Below are positions 26,186 to 39,787 of a DNA stretch of 64,000 nucleotides, piece after piece (positions within the stretch are counted from its first letter, which is position 1; every line of letters starts with the position of its first letter). Origin of the DNA: Datisca glomerata. Lineage: Eukaryota; Streptophyta; Magnoliopsida; Cucurbitales; Datiscaceae. The stretch is taken from positions 1 through 64,000 of the forward strand of contig QANY01002293.1 of NCBI GenBank assembly GCA_003255025.1, written 5' to 3'. A program made the position numbers and the translations under genes. The notes under the pieces are model-generated. The model made no database searches, was not told the origin of the DNA, and saw nothing but the letters and a program-made list of their open reading frames with translations.

Positions 26186-26846
26186 GGATAGAATCTAAGA
26201 AGCACAGACACTTCTATTTGTGCAGAATGTCAGTATCGGACACCAACATGCCAAAATCGTGTCTGTGTTTTTTTTGTTTTTTTTATTTTCAGACACGCAT
26301 CAGACACACAATCACACATTCCCGACACGTGCCAAACACGCCATCACACATTCCCGACACGTGTCGGACACATTCTTGACACGTGTTGACATCTTTCAGA
26401 CATGTTACTAAGAAATTTTTTAAATAATCAAATATAAAGGGTGTAAAATAAAATGAATAATAATTTATTTTGTAAATAAAGAAAGAGTAAAAAGGGGTAA
26501 AATAGAGAAAAAATAGGTTTTAAGATAATATTAAATTAGAAATGGTATAAAATCAGATTTTTTATTGCGAAAACACTTGAACTTTTAACTTCCTAAAACT
26601 AAAACTCACTCGATTAATCAGTGACATCTCCAACTAGTGTGATATTCTAATTCATTTTCTTGAAACGATCGATACTGTAATTAATCTTTTTTATAAAAAT
26701 ATATATTTTCATACTTATAAATAGCATTATATTTATATATACATATAACGTATCTCAGTATCTTAATTTTTTAAAAGTGATGTGTCAACGTATCGCTATC
26801 GTATCGTATCTGTGTCGATGTCCGTACTTCTAATTAGGATAGAATC
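26186..26846. mobile_element. Small non-autonomous Mutator-like (MITE-type) element
   Basis: The 10-mer GGATAGAATC occurs at 26186-26195 and again at 26837-26846 and flanks a 641-bp non-coding segment. The segment begins TAAGAAGCACAGACAC, and its other end, in reverse complement, begins TAATTAGAAGTACGGACA. That gives short imperfect inverted termini around AGAAG(C/T)AC(A/G)GAC. A 9-11 bp target duplication is typical of Mutator-like elements. Inside are three CACGTG palindromes (26326, 26358, 26380), each within GACACGTG(C/T), and a run of related ACACG/GTGTC words near both ends. The ORF at 26220-26411 is a by-product. Confidence 0.65.
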
Positions 26847-27536
26847 ATTCTTTTTTTTTAAATTGCCATGTAGGGATATTTTTCTATCAAATATATCTAA
26901 GGATATTCGAGTTAACTATATATATGTTTTATTTTGTGTATGATAGTTGATTAAATAAGAAAACAATATATTATTTTCAATTATGGCATAGATATGTGAT
27001 GATATTATATAACATGTAACGTCGTCGTGATGTTCATACTATTATGACATTATAACATATCTGACATTAAAATATACATTCATCTTATAATTAAAAATAT
27101 ATATTTTCTCTGATTAATTTCTATTTTCCACATAAAGCAATATCAAATAAATTATCAAATTATGATACTGCACAATAAGAATGGTATTCTTTTTGAAGAA
27201 ATGCGGCTAAACGAGTAAAGTGTGATAGATAAACAAAGGTAACAGCTAAGTATAAAGCGTTTGGCTAGAGAGAAAGACTGAAAGAAAAGACGAGAATCCG
27301 AGCCACAAAAACCACAGCAACAAATTCCTCATCAGTTTGTTAAAACATTTGAATTTGACCCCAAAAAGTTTATAATAAACCTCCGTCAATCACGCAGTCT
27401 GTCCTGGCCTGGCTGAGTGATTAATGGATGCTTCGTTTTCTCTTTGCTAAAAGTTAAACCAAAACCCAAACTCAAATCCCAATCACACTCGAGTATCATC
27501 TCCCTCCAAACACCAACTCAACAGTCCTAACTGCCA
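26847..27536 (+). promoter_or_regulatory. Upstream region and 5' leader of the Rab gene
   Basis: AT-rich up to about 27220, then a less AT-rich segment with C/A-rich leader sequence before the ATG at 27537. No specific element can be named with confidence. Confidence 0.35.
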
Positions 27537-29608
27537 ATGGCGGAAGATCAAGGTGGAGAGGAGTACTTGTTCAAGATTGTGCTCATTGGTGATTCTGCTG
27601 TGGGCAAATCCAACCTGCTTTCGCGCTTTGCTCGCAATGAGTTCGACAACAACTCCAAGGCTACCATTGGTGTTGAGTTCCAGACGCAGGTGGTGGAAAT
27701 TGATGGTAAGGAGGTCAAGGCTCAGATCTGGGATACTGCTGGCCAAGAGCGTTTTAGGGCTGTCACTTCTGCTTACTATCGTGGCGCTGTTGGAGCACTC
27801 GTCGTTTACGATATTACTCGGAAGACAACTTTCGATAGCGTCAAGCGATGGCTTGAAGAGCTAAGCCGTAAGTGGACTATATCCCTATTTTTCTTCCTAT
27901 TGTTTGGTTGCTGAGAAAACTGATGGGAATTTGACTTGTGTATGATAGTTTTTGACGACTTAGTTTTTATAGTGTCTGCTGGTGGTCGAGGAGCTCCGCA
28001 TTAAGTGAATTGTTGTTTTATAATTGCCTGTGGCTGCTACTTCTGTCTTGCATCTGTTTCGTAGGTGAGAAATCGCGGGAGATGTGGCAAAAGAGGAAAG
28101 TAAACTAGGGAGTGTAATTTGTGATTGTGTCCCACTTCTCTCTCGATCAGCTGTGATGATTTCACAATTAAGAGTTTGTTTATCACTATGGAGGGTGATT
28201 ATTTTCCAGACGTTAGGTTTGTTTTTTTATCAATCTCATATAGTAGTGCCAAAAAGAAAATGATCATTTATGAGCTGGCTGTGCCTGAAATGGATTAGGT
28301 AATATTTCCTCTACTTCTCGTGCTATGATGACTGATTCAAAGATTTCTTTGGCACAGATATTTAGGAAAGTAGTACAAATACCAATCTCAGAAAATCGTT
28401 GAACCTGTATGGTCGGGATACATAACATAAACACGCTTGGGATAAAACTTGGTTTTGATTCTGTAATTAAGAGAGAGAAACCTGATTTTCTATTAGGAAT
28501 AGCTGCAAGCATAAGAGAAATAAATGTTCCAATTTTTTATTAGAGGACTCATCAGTGGTGTCTCAGACAATTAGTTTCCATACATGGCTTAAAAAGATGC
28601 TAGACTTTTCAAATGCCTGTGGCATGGCTTGCATAGTTTCCTTAGACCATGAAAAACTTCTTAAAACTTTCGTCAAAATCCACGATGTTGTGTAACACAT
28701 TGATTAAAGCAGAAAAGAACATAAGAGAAAACAGTGGTTCATTGTGGCTGCTCGGGTATTAGTTGTTTGGCCACCCTTCTCCTATTGGTGCTTTACAGGC
28801 AAGTTTGGACTTCGAAGGCAATGACATTGACAACCATTAATTATATCCTCCTTGATGGAAATAGCTGACATAAATCTATTGAAATGGACTGAAATTAAGG
28901 GGTTGGCCGTTGATTCCACCAAGAATGTTTGTTGGGTTCCTACTGTAATTTGGATAGAACTAGATATTCTTGTTCACCTTAACAAGATTTGTTTCGGATC
29001 CTACCAATAGATTAGAAAAATATAATCTTTGTTTTGGATCTTGCATTGCTTTTACCTAGTGCATTGTGTAAAACAATATATCACTAACATATATGTTTCT
29101 TAATCACTACTATTTAGTTCCGTTATCGACATGAAAGCTTTTGTTTCAAGAGTTCTCTTCTTCAAAATGGGGAAACCTATATTTTTTGGTCTCACTAATG
29201 TTCTCTTTTTGCACCTAATCTGTTTCTGACTTTTTCTATCTTCTCTTGCTTATTATGATACTGATATTTGAAAAATCAAACTGTGCAGTTCATTGCGACA
29301 CTGCAGTAGCTAAAATGCTGGTAGGGAATAAGTGCGATCTGGAGAATATAAGAGATGTTAGTGTGGAGGAGGGCAAAAGCTTTGCAGAAGAGGAAGGTTT
29401 GTTCTTTATGGAGACATCTGCACTCGAGTCGACAAATGTCGAAACAGCTTTTGAGATTGTTATCAGGGAGATTTACAACGGTATCAGCAGAAAAGCCCTT
29501 AACTCTGAATCTTACAAGGCCGAATTATCCGTCAATCGTATAAGCTTGGAAAATGGCAATGGCTCATCCAAGCATGGTCTAACCAATTTCTCTTGTTGTT
29601 CCAGATGA
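27537..29608 (+). CDS. RABA5B: Rab GTPase of the RABA5 subgroup (RABA5b-like)
   Basis: Two exons, 27537-27867 and 29289-29608, join in phase to 216 aa. All GTPase boxes are present: P-loop GDSAVGKS (18-25), switch I T43 in ATIGVEF, switch II WDTAGQE (65-71, Q70 kept), NKCD (124-127) and ETSAL (152-156). The C-terminus is CCSR, a double-cysteine geranylgeranylation signal, so the protein should be membrane-anchored. Plant RABA (Rab11-like) proteins act in trafficking between trans-Golgi/endosomes and the plasma membrane. RABA5 identity rests on the N-terminal [13 protein letters not shown] context and the region after the intron ([19 protein letters not shown]). The neighbours (SYNC2-like before, lipase after) point to RABA5b, whose Arabidopsis gene I recall as At3g07410. 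It is convergent with the lipase gene. Confidence 0.92.
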
Positions 29609-30465
29609 TTTTCACCTTTAAGTACTCTAATTGCACCTTATTCTGGTAACTTGTGGTGTGGTGGGGAGGCATAGTTTTCAATTTTGTTTTCCTATTCTTG
29701 TTGCTTGTATCAGCACCAAAGAGATGAAATTAGCACTGAAGACATGAAATATACTTGGAAGCAATCATATAAAGGATGTACAACATTTATAGGATATTTC
29801 TGCCTTGCTTGGAGACAGTCTCAATACTTCATGAATGGGGATATATGGTCCAAATAAAGAGGGACTTTTCAAAACTTGAAATTTTATCTACTTTTCATTT
29901 TCTATTGAAAACAAGCTTATCAAAATTAAATTCTCTACTTTCCGCAACCAAAACATGAACTTAATGGCTACTTAAATACGTACTCATTATTATCCTCCAA
30001 GCAAAATACCAACTTCTATAAAAACAAAAAACAAAAAAAAAGAACAGAAAATTAAGCATCTCTTAGAAAAGATTCTCTTTTATTAACCGATAAATTGAGT
30101 TTCAAACATCTTGTTGAAATATACATATTAATCATTAGGGAGCTATTAAAAATTCTTGCCTCATCTCTTGGGAATGCTGAGCTTGCACAGTAGGTAGCTT
30201 CAAGATTGAAACGTCTCTTAACACTTTCAGATCCACCAAATACATTTAACTTTGAGAACTATCTTGCATGCCTCTAATAGATATTACATGAAAAAAATTA
30301 AACAAATGACTATTTCATCTGCTGGTAACAACTTGAAATGACCTGCTTCTGGTGATGTATAAAAAAAAATTGAAGAACCAAAGGTCATATATTATAGAAA
30401 TGCAACTCATTCCAACGACCTGAGTCATAGACCGGGGTCATAAGAAAACCACAACAAACGCGATC
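29609..30465. other. Convergent 3' regions of the Rab and lipase genes
   Basis: Two stop codons face each other across about 860 bp. The stretch holds AATAAA-like words on both strands and A/T-rich tracts, as expected for two 3' UTRs. The frame at 29776-29958 has no recognisable domain. Confidence 0.5.
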
Positions 30466-33400
30466 TCAGGGTTTCCGCAAGGCAGATGCTGCACCAAGAA
30501 CTACAGCAAAAACGATGCCAAGACCAGCTCCAAGTGAAGCACCGACAGCTGCAGCTGTTGAGGTTTCCTTCGCTTGGATTGCATCTCTGACCTTTGCATG
30601 TTCTTCAGCCAACTCCACCAAAAGTCGATCTTTAGCCAGTTCCTTTTAGATTAAAAACATATTAGGTTAAGATTTATATTCTTTTTTTTATCAGTATTAA
30701 GATTTATATATTGGAAAGTGAAACTATCAATACAAACTACGACAATGGAGCTGAAGACCCATAAATCTTGATATAATAAACACATGCGAAGAAATATAAG
30801 CATACAAAATGGTATTGCGTATATGTAAAGCTAAAAACTCAATTTTTATAGCAAATAAAAAAACCTGGACATCAAGCTATTGATTTACAGGTAGATGATC
30901 ATAATTGTCAATAATCAGTCCTACAGTTGTAAGCGATCAATAAATTATCAGAACTAATTTGATCTTAAGTAGATATTTCTACCTGGAAGGAGGCCTCCTC
31001 ATGACTCACAAGTACGCGATGAACAATCTGACAAAGAGAGTTGACACCTTCTGCCGGTAGAACAGTTTCCTTTTTCTGGAAAGGTCTCCAAACAAGATCG
31101 ATTGGAGAAAACATAAACTTCTGTGCAGCCGTTCTCACAACATCACCATTTCCATTAATGTCACCCCAAGATAAAGAAGCACTTGCAGCTCCAGGAATGA
31201 AAACATAGGGACAAGAATTAATAACTCCAGTGGTAGTAAGGGATGATTGGTAAGCATTCATGACAGCTTCTATTGCTGCTTTCTGTTGGTGGGCGCTGAC
31301 GGAAAATTTATTCGTTATGGCAAGTACCCATGGGATTCCAAGAGATTTAGCTTCATCCAAAAGAAGGGAGAGGGCTGGCTTTGGCTGTGACTGATTGTAT
31401 AGTGGTACTTTATGTGACAGGTTATGAACAAGAACCACCAAATCTGTCTTCTGACTGAGGTCACGAATTCCCTTCCACAGTTCATCTCTGAAGCGAGAGG
31501 CTTCCATCTTAAGCTCCTTTGGCATAAATTAGATAGTAAAAAAAAGTAAACAATACAAGTTGTAGAGAGGTGTGCATAAAGAACTAGAAACATTGTAAAA
31601 GGTCAAATATTCCAGCAAATCAGCTTCTAGACACACAAGTCATTTGCAACTGATCTTTTAGCTCCGTCAGAGTTCCTCTTTTAAAGTCAAAGCTTACTCT
31701 AGTATCTAAACTCAGCAAATGCCGGACGTAAAAGTTAACTACAGAGCAGCACACATGGCCTTGCAAATATACCTCTCTACAAGTGAATCGGGCAACAAAA
31801 ATAAAAATATTTTCTCTTTTAATGCGTGTAATACAGCCGATCATGATTAAAGGTCTCAATATACAAAAGTTCTAAGTTACGAATTGTTCATAACCAGCAG
31901 AAGAATTTACACCAGAAATCGTAACACTGTACCTAAGAATAATTAATATTCCTTCAGGGCAACAAAACATTAATTTTCATTTATGTGAGGAGAAATATCA
32001 TATATTTAAAGGTTTTGACAGAACCATATTTCCATGAAAAGCTCTAATAGTACAAGGTATTATAAAGCTCATAAAAGGACCAAATTTTTGTCAATATAAT
32101 CATGGGTCAATACGTCAAGCTTCAGATCATCCCCTGCAATTAGAATATACTCTAAACAACTTTGTCACATTTCAAACTTTCTCAGCCCCAAGAGATACAC
32201 AACTTAAGCTTTGAAGCGTTGTATTATTGTTTTGATCAGGCGCAATGATTGCCCCAATGCAACAGACTTTTAAATCTGCTTATCTAACAAGACTTTCTTA
32301 TCAGATAATGTAATAAGGCTTTCTGTTGCAACTAGGAAAGAAAAGCGAGATCCTACAGTGCCTATGTATAGGAAACAGACAACAACAGTATCATACTTTC
32401 TACAGAGAAATACTTGCATACCTGCAGATTCACTCCTGAAGAATCACAGTAGCATAAACCACCAGCAACAGCTTCTTGAGCATCTGTTGCTGGGAGAAGA
32501 TGCTCAATATTGGATAGAGTTGTTATCCTTCCCTGACTAGTTATTGCCCTGAAAAGTGAAGTTTTACCAGCTCCCTATATAGACCAAGAGTTTGAGTCAT
32601 TTATGGGAAGTATCAGATCACAATGTTAGCACGCGCGCGCACACATGCGAGTACCAGTTCACCGACTGAAATATTTTCTTGAAGAATCCAAAATATTCAT
32701 ACATACCTCAAGACCAACTAGCCGTACCCTACGAGTTCTGACATGAACTTCTTTACTGATAGTAGCAAAATCACTCGTACAGATTATGACAAAGTCACTC
32801 AAGCCATCAGGACGGATGAATTTCTCCACACTAAATTGTCCCAATCTATGTTCTGCATTGGAATCAGAAGCAGCTGAATTGATTGAAGAGAAGACCGGTC
32901 CTACTGAATCTGCCACTATCTCATGCTTTGGTGGCTGTCTCAATGGTGTCCCAACTATAACTCGCATTTGTTGAAGTTCTGGCTGCAGACCAGCGCTTGA
33001 AGAGTAAGTTGGAGCTGAAGGAAATGACTCTACCCTAGTTGAGCACCTGATCAAGAAATAAATTACTCATCTGCTATCCATTCTTTAGTAAAAAATACGT
33101 AAACTGCTTAATTATCAGATTAGTCACAATCAACAAGTCGAGATCAATTCAATATTATAGAACCTCATAATTCCAACAGCTAAGCACATATGCTAAAACT
33201 ACAATCACAAGCTTAGTCCTACTCCTTCCTCAACCAGTTATATACAGTGTGGATTCATAGAAATCATACTTAGCTTATCCCAGAAAGAAATCATACTTAG
33301 CATCTGACTTCAATAACAGGTTTCATGATCACTCTACATATTTAGAGATCAAGAGCAAGTTATGAAGGGACCTGGAAGAAGGGAATCGCATTCACGAAAG

Positions 33401-36400
33401 ATAATAAGGTTGTCAATGATGCAATCTTTAAAATTCCTATACACTGCTAATATAGCTAGTTCCTATACACTGCTAATATAGCTAATCTAGATGAACTGGA
33501 GTATCCAAGGGGTGATGAGGTTAAGAAGTGCCAGGTACATATTTGATCATAAAAACTAATTCACAGGTATTCATATTCAATCCAGTCCAGTAACTTTTAT
33601 GACAGCAAAGTCTTACTTCTCTACCTTCTTCATCACTAAAAGGATTACTTCTTCTCTTGGTAAGAAGACTAAGAATACTAACCGTGATCTGGATATTCTT
33701 TCATAGGTAAGAAACGAGAATTGAAAGAAATAACTGTAAAATTCAAGCAAAAAGACATCAAACGCATGCAATATCACAGGCTTTGGTTTTGAGGAACAGA
33801 TGCAAGTAATTCAAGGTATATTAGCACATCTCCTCTCAACACTTACCAAGTATAATTACCAAGTATAATTATTATGCCAATCAAAGAAAGCTGAATAGAT
33901 GTACAATTTAATAAAAAAAATAATAGACAAACCTAAGAACATATATAGCATGAGATAACACGAAAAAGGCAGTGCAAGGGCATAACATTTTCCTTCCATG
34001 AGTTATCAGATGTTGTTGAAAATAAGAAACTGAAGTGATGAGAGTAATCGTAATTTTTTAAAAATTAAACATAAGAAACATTAAGCACGACACTTCCATA
34101 ATCCAAGTGCTGATAAAACTCAGCATATCTTCGAGGTTTTCTTGGCCATGTACTAGCTTAAAAACTACATAACGAAAAAGAAAAATATAGAAAAGTCAAG
34201 GCAGAGGGCTTATACCATTTACCATTCACCTGAGCATGAATAAGAGTGCATAAATGCAACCCAAAACCAGTAACATCCACTTTCAAGGGTCCTCCATACT
34301 TCTCACCGGGTTTACCACTCCATCCAAGTGGAACAATAGAAGTTGCCGTCCGAATGACTGGAGAGTCCACTATATGCCCAACCTCTATGGTACTTGCAAG
34401 ACCAAGCCATTGCTGTAGATGTGGAAACTGCTGAAGTTGTTCCACGCCTAAGAAAGATGAGAAATTGTCTTTCATGTATTGGTCGTAAATACTGCAAGAA
34501 AAAAGATTACAGTTAATACGAAACCTGCGATATTTCAAATTCAGATGAATGTCCTACAAGTAACATCTGAACCTTTCTTATCAAAGCAGAACTTTCAAAA
34601 TTTTCAGATTTTGTTCAAAATTTATCCCAATTGCAAAGGAAGATTAAAGGCCATGACTAACTAATCTAGAAAACTCTACATATACGATATGAGAAATTCC
34701 GTAAATAAATAACTACTGAGACCTTTTATTCAAAATCTAAAACGGAAACCTCGAAAAGAAATTTCTAGACAAAGTACTCTTTAATCTTTAGAAACAAAAT
34801 TGCAGATAGCCAGAAGGATTCAGAAAGGAAAGAGAAAACGAAAAACTTTTAAAGACAAACTAAGGCTGCGAGTATTCATGCATGCTGCAATAGCTTTAGA
34901 ACCAAAATAAATAATAATAAAATCAGGGAGTAAATGTCGCTCACTTCTATGGCTTTACACATGCTGCAATGTGTTGCTATTGGGGTTACAAATTTTAAAC
35001 TTGATCATTTCACACCCGCCTTGCCTTGCACAATGCAGCTAGGCCCAGAAACTTGTTTAAAGAATTGATGTATCCAGCGCCACAAATGACATAACATTGT
35101 CACCATAACAGAGTCTTATAAAAGAGAATTTATCTATATCGTAGATCCTTCATATTTTTCTTTTATTCCAATTTTAGACATGAAAGTAATAAAATAGTAA
35201 TTCAATTACATTACTATTTGAGAAACAATATTCATAGATTACTTTACCTTTTAAATTTACGATGCATGTATTGGCATTTGTTAAATATTTACTGTCTAAC
35301 TTAATTTATTAAGTTTAATGTGCTATTGATAAATTGGAAAATAGTCAATGAGGGTATGTATACATATTCACATGAAAAGGTAGTCATTTGTTTCAATTAA
35401 ATATTTTAAATTTAATTATTCTCATCAAAGGTCATTTTTTCCTTTTCTATTTAAAATTTTCTTTTTCTAAAACACAAATTTCATGGTGTAACTTTGTATT
35501 AAAATTGAATATATAGTAAATAAGCATATTGAACAAACAAATGTACAAAATGAATGTAACGGATCACCATCTGATTGCACGTGGTAGGTAACTAGTTACG
35601 AATACATGTTATAGAATCAGGAGCTCAATAGAGAAGGTAACACAAACAAATTATGCAAAACAATGAATCCCCACTGGATTAGACTTGAACGGCCAGGCCC
35701 AGTATCCAAGAAGAAGCAAAATGGAATTAACTTGAGTGAGAGGTAAGCTTTCAGATGTGCAGTAACTAAATACCTCTGGAATCGAGACCTATACGACCTC
35801 ATTGAATGTGACTGAAACCGTTCCCTTAGTTCTGCAATTACAGAACTTACCTGAAGATGCCTTTGCCAAAAGAAAGCAAACAAAATGAGAAGTTTAAGAA
35901 AAAAAACAAGGACCTTAGCTTGTTAAGCACAAGAAACACATACCGATGTCAACTTCGAATACTCCGCACCGGATAGTGACTCGACTGTTGAATTTCCCAA
36001 GAGATAGAGCTGACATAAACAAAATGATTATGTTTACCATTTCAAATCACGAAATAAGGATCTCAAAACAACACAAAGCTCAAGGACGCAGTTGGGGGGG
36101 GGGAAGGGGGGACAAGAAGCATATCAACGCTGACAAAATGAATGATGGAAAGACAAGTACTGGAAAAAAATCAGCAGTGCCAACACCACAACCGTCGCAT
36201 AAAATAAACAAAGCAGCAACTTATAACTTGGTCTGACACTTATGATGCTAATAAATACCAAAAGCCAACGATTTATCCAGGCTCGTGTAAGGAAAATTCT
36301 GAGGGCACGGTGTACGAGTCATGTGGGATTAGTGCGCAAGCCCATGGTTAAAAAAAAGGACTACAAAATTCAAGTTTCAGAGCACGATAACTACCTGTCC

Positions 36401-39400
36401 AAAAGGTACATATGAAGGTAAGTAAGGCACTTTCCGCCAATTTCTGACATTTCCACTTCTAGAATTATTTTTTCCAGGAAGCTTCCCGCTTGTTGGTGCA
36501 TCTAATTGAGATTTATCGCTGTCAGAAATTATCTTAAGAGATACGCCATCGGAACCCTCTTCTATTTCAAGAGACTGTGGTTCAACTACATCATCCTCTA
36601 TTAAGGGTGCTGAAATAGAATCCCTTGCAGAAGATGTCTGAACAGAAGCAGCCCGTTTCCATCTTAGCTTATTAACAACACTTTCCAAAGGAACAAGCTT
36701 TGAAAGTCTCCAAAAGGAAGTTTGTACAGGACCCAAACCTAAAACCAACTGCTCCCCCTCATTCTCTTTTGGTCTCTCTATCCCCTCCCCACTTTTGACC
36801 TTTGCCAAAGTAGAAGTTTCAGTCTCCGCAGGCACTGCAAGAGGCTGTGAATTATAATGGTGAAAATATGCAGGTGAGAGTATGCGAGGAACCAGATCTT
36901 CTGGAATGCAGTAACTCTTAAAGTAATGCTTCCACCCTTTTCTATGAACATAACTGACAAAAGGGTAAACCAGATACATATATAAATAGATGGACAGATA
37001 AGCAGACAGAGATAAAGTAACTGCACGTGTGAGATTATCTGTGAAGAGAGATAAAGAGAGAGGGAGAGAGGGAGGGAGAGAAAGGTCTTAACTGAACATA
37101 ATATCAAAATGTGATGTTTCACAATCTAATCTTAGCTAGAAGCTATTGAGAGATGAAGGCCAGGACACCTACTCTCTTAAAGCGGCATTCCCCACTGGGG
37201 GTTGAGAAAATGTTATACATTTAACTTTAAATGATTCACTATCCTTAAGTGAAGAAGACGTAGCAATAACCCTCAGGATGGCAAGGGTTGCCAATGCGGC
37301 CACCTGAAATTATAACACAAGATGATTAAGTCTAGTAATCAATTATCATGAGTAAAGCATTAGCTAAAACTAATTACAAAAAATCAGACTTACGGCTCCA
37401 CCAAGTGAATGTCCGCATAATACAAGCTTCCGTTTCTTCTTTTTAGCAAGCCTGTACAACTCTAAAGCAGGTATCCCTTTTGCACGAGCCAAGAAACCCT
37501 AAGGAAAAAATTGCAGTAAAACAGATAACAGAACCACATGCATAAAGGTATACTGCATACAATAACATGAATGATGAAGGTGAAAATGGCATATATGTAT
37601 ACATATGCTAATAAAAAAATTCTGAGTGGAAAATGAGAGCACTAAAATAATTGGATACCCGATGTGCAGCAGGCTTTGATTTATCTTTCAGTTGGTTAGC
37701 CTTTGACTCAAGGGGATTCCATAAGTTTTCTAGATTCCCCTTTTGAGTTTCACGTTTTTCTGATTTATTAGCTTCATTCTGGTCAGACAGCAACACTTCA
37801 GTCCCCTCATCACCATCCTCTGCATCTTCATGAAATATAGCACCTTGTAGTATATTCACATCGGCAATAACATCCCTTGATAATAGAGGAAAACATAAAT
37901 AATGATGAAAAATAACAGGCAATAACTTTGCATCAGTACAGATACTTAGGAAGCTCATTGACCTACTTGTATTGCTTCGTCCCAATGAAAGAAGCAAACA
38001 ACGTGTCACCTGCCTCTGCCAATAAGTACCTGAAACAATAATTATCCAAACCTGATAAATACGATAATTATCCAAGCAACATTGCAATTCTAATGGAACA
38101 ATTTCTATGACAAATGCCTTTGTACCATTCATTATCATCATGAGGAGCTATCATTGCAGTTTTATATCAACCTTCCTTAATTACACCCATTTTCCAAAAT
38201 CTCAACTTCATATCAAACCAGAAAACATCTTGGCTATAAACATTTTAGCTGCTGATAATTATACAGTGGATATCTTGTAGTCAATTGCTATTCAACTGGT
38301 GATATTCTATCACAATTTCATATTTCCCATGACCTATTTAATAGAAAGCTTATTAAATATAAAAACAGAACTTGCTCAATGATATTTTAAGGTATAATTA
38401 GAACAGTATAGTGGAGCGATTGAATCTCTATCATAAATCTGTTTGTCTTTCGGCTTTCCTCATGTGAAAAAGTTTTCAATGTACTATTACCCAGCCTTCT
38501 CTGTAGGGGAATGAAACTGAAAAAGGGAAATACATTATTAGTTCTTACCCTATAGTTTTAGCTTTTATTCAAGTAACCGGAACAATCACATGTGCAAATT
38601 GCTGTGAGGGAAGGCTAGCCTAGACAAAAGGCCTTGTACACATAAGAAAGTGTGAGGACCACATTTAACAATTACTAAATCTATAGAAACTAGACTGAAA
38701 ATAAACTAAAGCTGCAGGACTGAGTTATATTTTACCCAACAAAATATGTTTCTTGTCCATAGCTTTTCTGGGTCATTTGCACAATGTTACAACAGAAATT
38801 TGTTTTCTTTGCAAAAACAGGTCATCGTCACCCATCTCCAAGAGTACTACAGTCAGCCATTAGGTTTTTTTTTTTTTTGCGGGGTGGGGGGGCACCAAGG
38901 CATTTTAGATAAAGAAATACTGAAAGGTCAGTCTCACCTCCTTCGCAATCCAGTACAACAAAAGATCACAGGCGAGAATAGGGAAAACTATTGAAGCAAA
39001 GTTCTTCATTAAACAATATTAACTTTCCAAATAGAAAACAGACCTATGGGGAACGTGATCCGAAGAAGGTTGGACGCGCTCTAGAGAAACAAGTTGCCCA
39101 CCAAAGTCAGCCTTGAATTTATTAACAGCTCGAACCAACTCAGCAGTAGGTCTCTATCATGTAAGGAAGAAACGATATCAACAGCAGCAAAAGTTTTAAT
39201 TTCAACCCCAATTATAATATCTTGTAAGAACTATTCGTTACTAACCACATATAACATGTTATATAGAATAACACTAACAGTGAGAGACATTAAAGTTAGC
39301 TGCCGATGTAACAGTAAATTTGAATTAGACTACATTGCAAGCAACTTCATGTTATATTTTCATTGCTGAATAAGAAGAATCACTATGATTGAATCATATC

Positions 39401-39787
39401 ATTCTAATTTAGATATTGTAAAGCACTATGTAAGATAGCATTATCAAATCAAATTCTGAACTATCTGAGCGACCAAAAAGAAATTCAACAACCCAAACAA
39501 AGAATATATAACAAAACACAAACCTTATAAACACACTCGGACAGGACCATGCAACAGAGAATGTCCTGCAAGTCGGCGATAGACTCGGCCTTCACAGCGC
39601 AACAGAGATCGTGTAGTTGCTGCTTCCTGCGCTCGTACTCCTGCTGAATCATCTTCTTCTGCTCCCTGTCATTGGAATTCCAAAGCGGCCACTTCATCCT
39701 CCATTGAAGAGGTCCCCAAGAAACCTTGAGGAACTTGGCACGCTGGTCCCTAATCCATGACTCCACCCGGCTTTGGATGGACTCCAT
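30466..39787 (-). CDS. Class 3 lipase fused to a P-loop GTPase-like domain
   Basis: Fourteen exons on the minus strand, in order 39524-39787, 39044-39153, 37967-38029, 37659-37875, 37394-37498, 37173-37303, 36395-36953, 35944-36009, 35774-35850, 34216-34491, 32707-33046, 32422-32574, 30983-31516 and 30466-30642. All have GT/AG borders and give 1023 aa in one frame. The N-terminal half is a Lipase_3 alpha/beta hydrolase, with nucleophile elbow GHSLGGA (S249) and probable acid D316 in IPEDLVPRIL; I could not place the histidine. A C2-like linker precedes a GTPase-like domain. Its Walker A GLEGAGKT (734-741) is split by an intron after E736, followed by CDSSG as a DxxG box and AITNKFS where NKxD is usual. 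The tail (AAAVGASLGAGLGIVFAVVL) is a Gly/Ala-rich membrane segment ending RKP. It matches Arabidopsis At3g07400 as I recall it. Substrate unknown. Confidence 0.9.
33434..33484. repeat. Two-copy 25-bp direct repeat in a lipase intron
   Basis: A unit beginning TTCCTATACACTGC and ending AATATAGCTA occurs at 33434-33458 and 33460-33484 with one base between. It lies in the intron between exons 34216-34491 and 32707-33046 and looks like a recent slippage duplication. Confidence 0.85.
37045..37085. repeat. GA-rich microsatellite in a lipase intron
   Basis: Interrupted AGAG/GGGAGAG purine tract between exons 36395-36953 and 37173-37303. A separate G-run lies near 36093-36112 in another intron, and a T/G homopolymer stretch near 38867-38893. 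None is coding. Confidence 0.7.

Noticed and set aside
31315..32540. Antisense and alternative-frame ORFs over the lipase exons and introns
   Set aside because: They are shadows of the exons or run through introns. The 14-exon model with conserved motifs explains the region.
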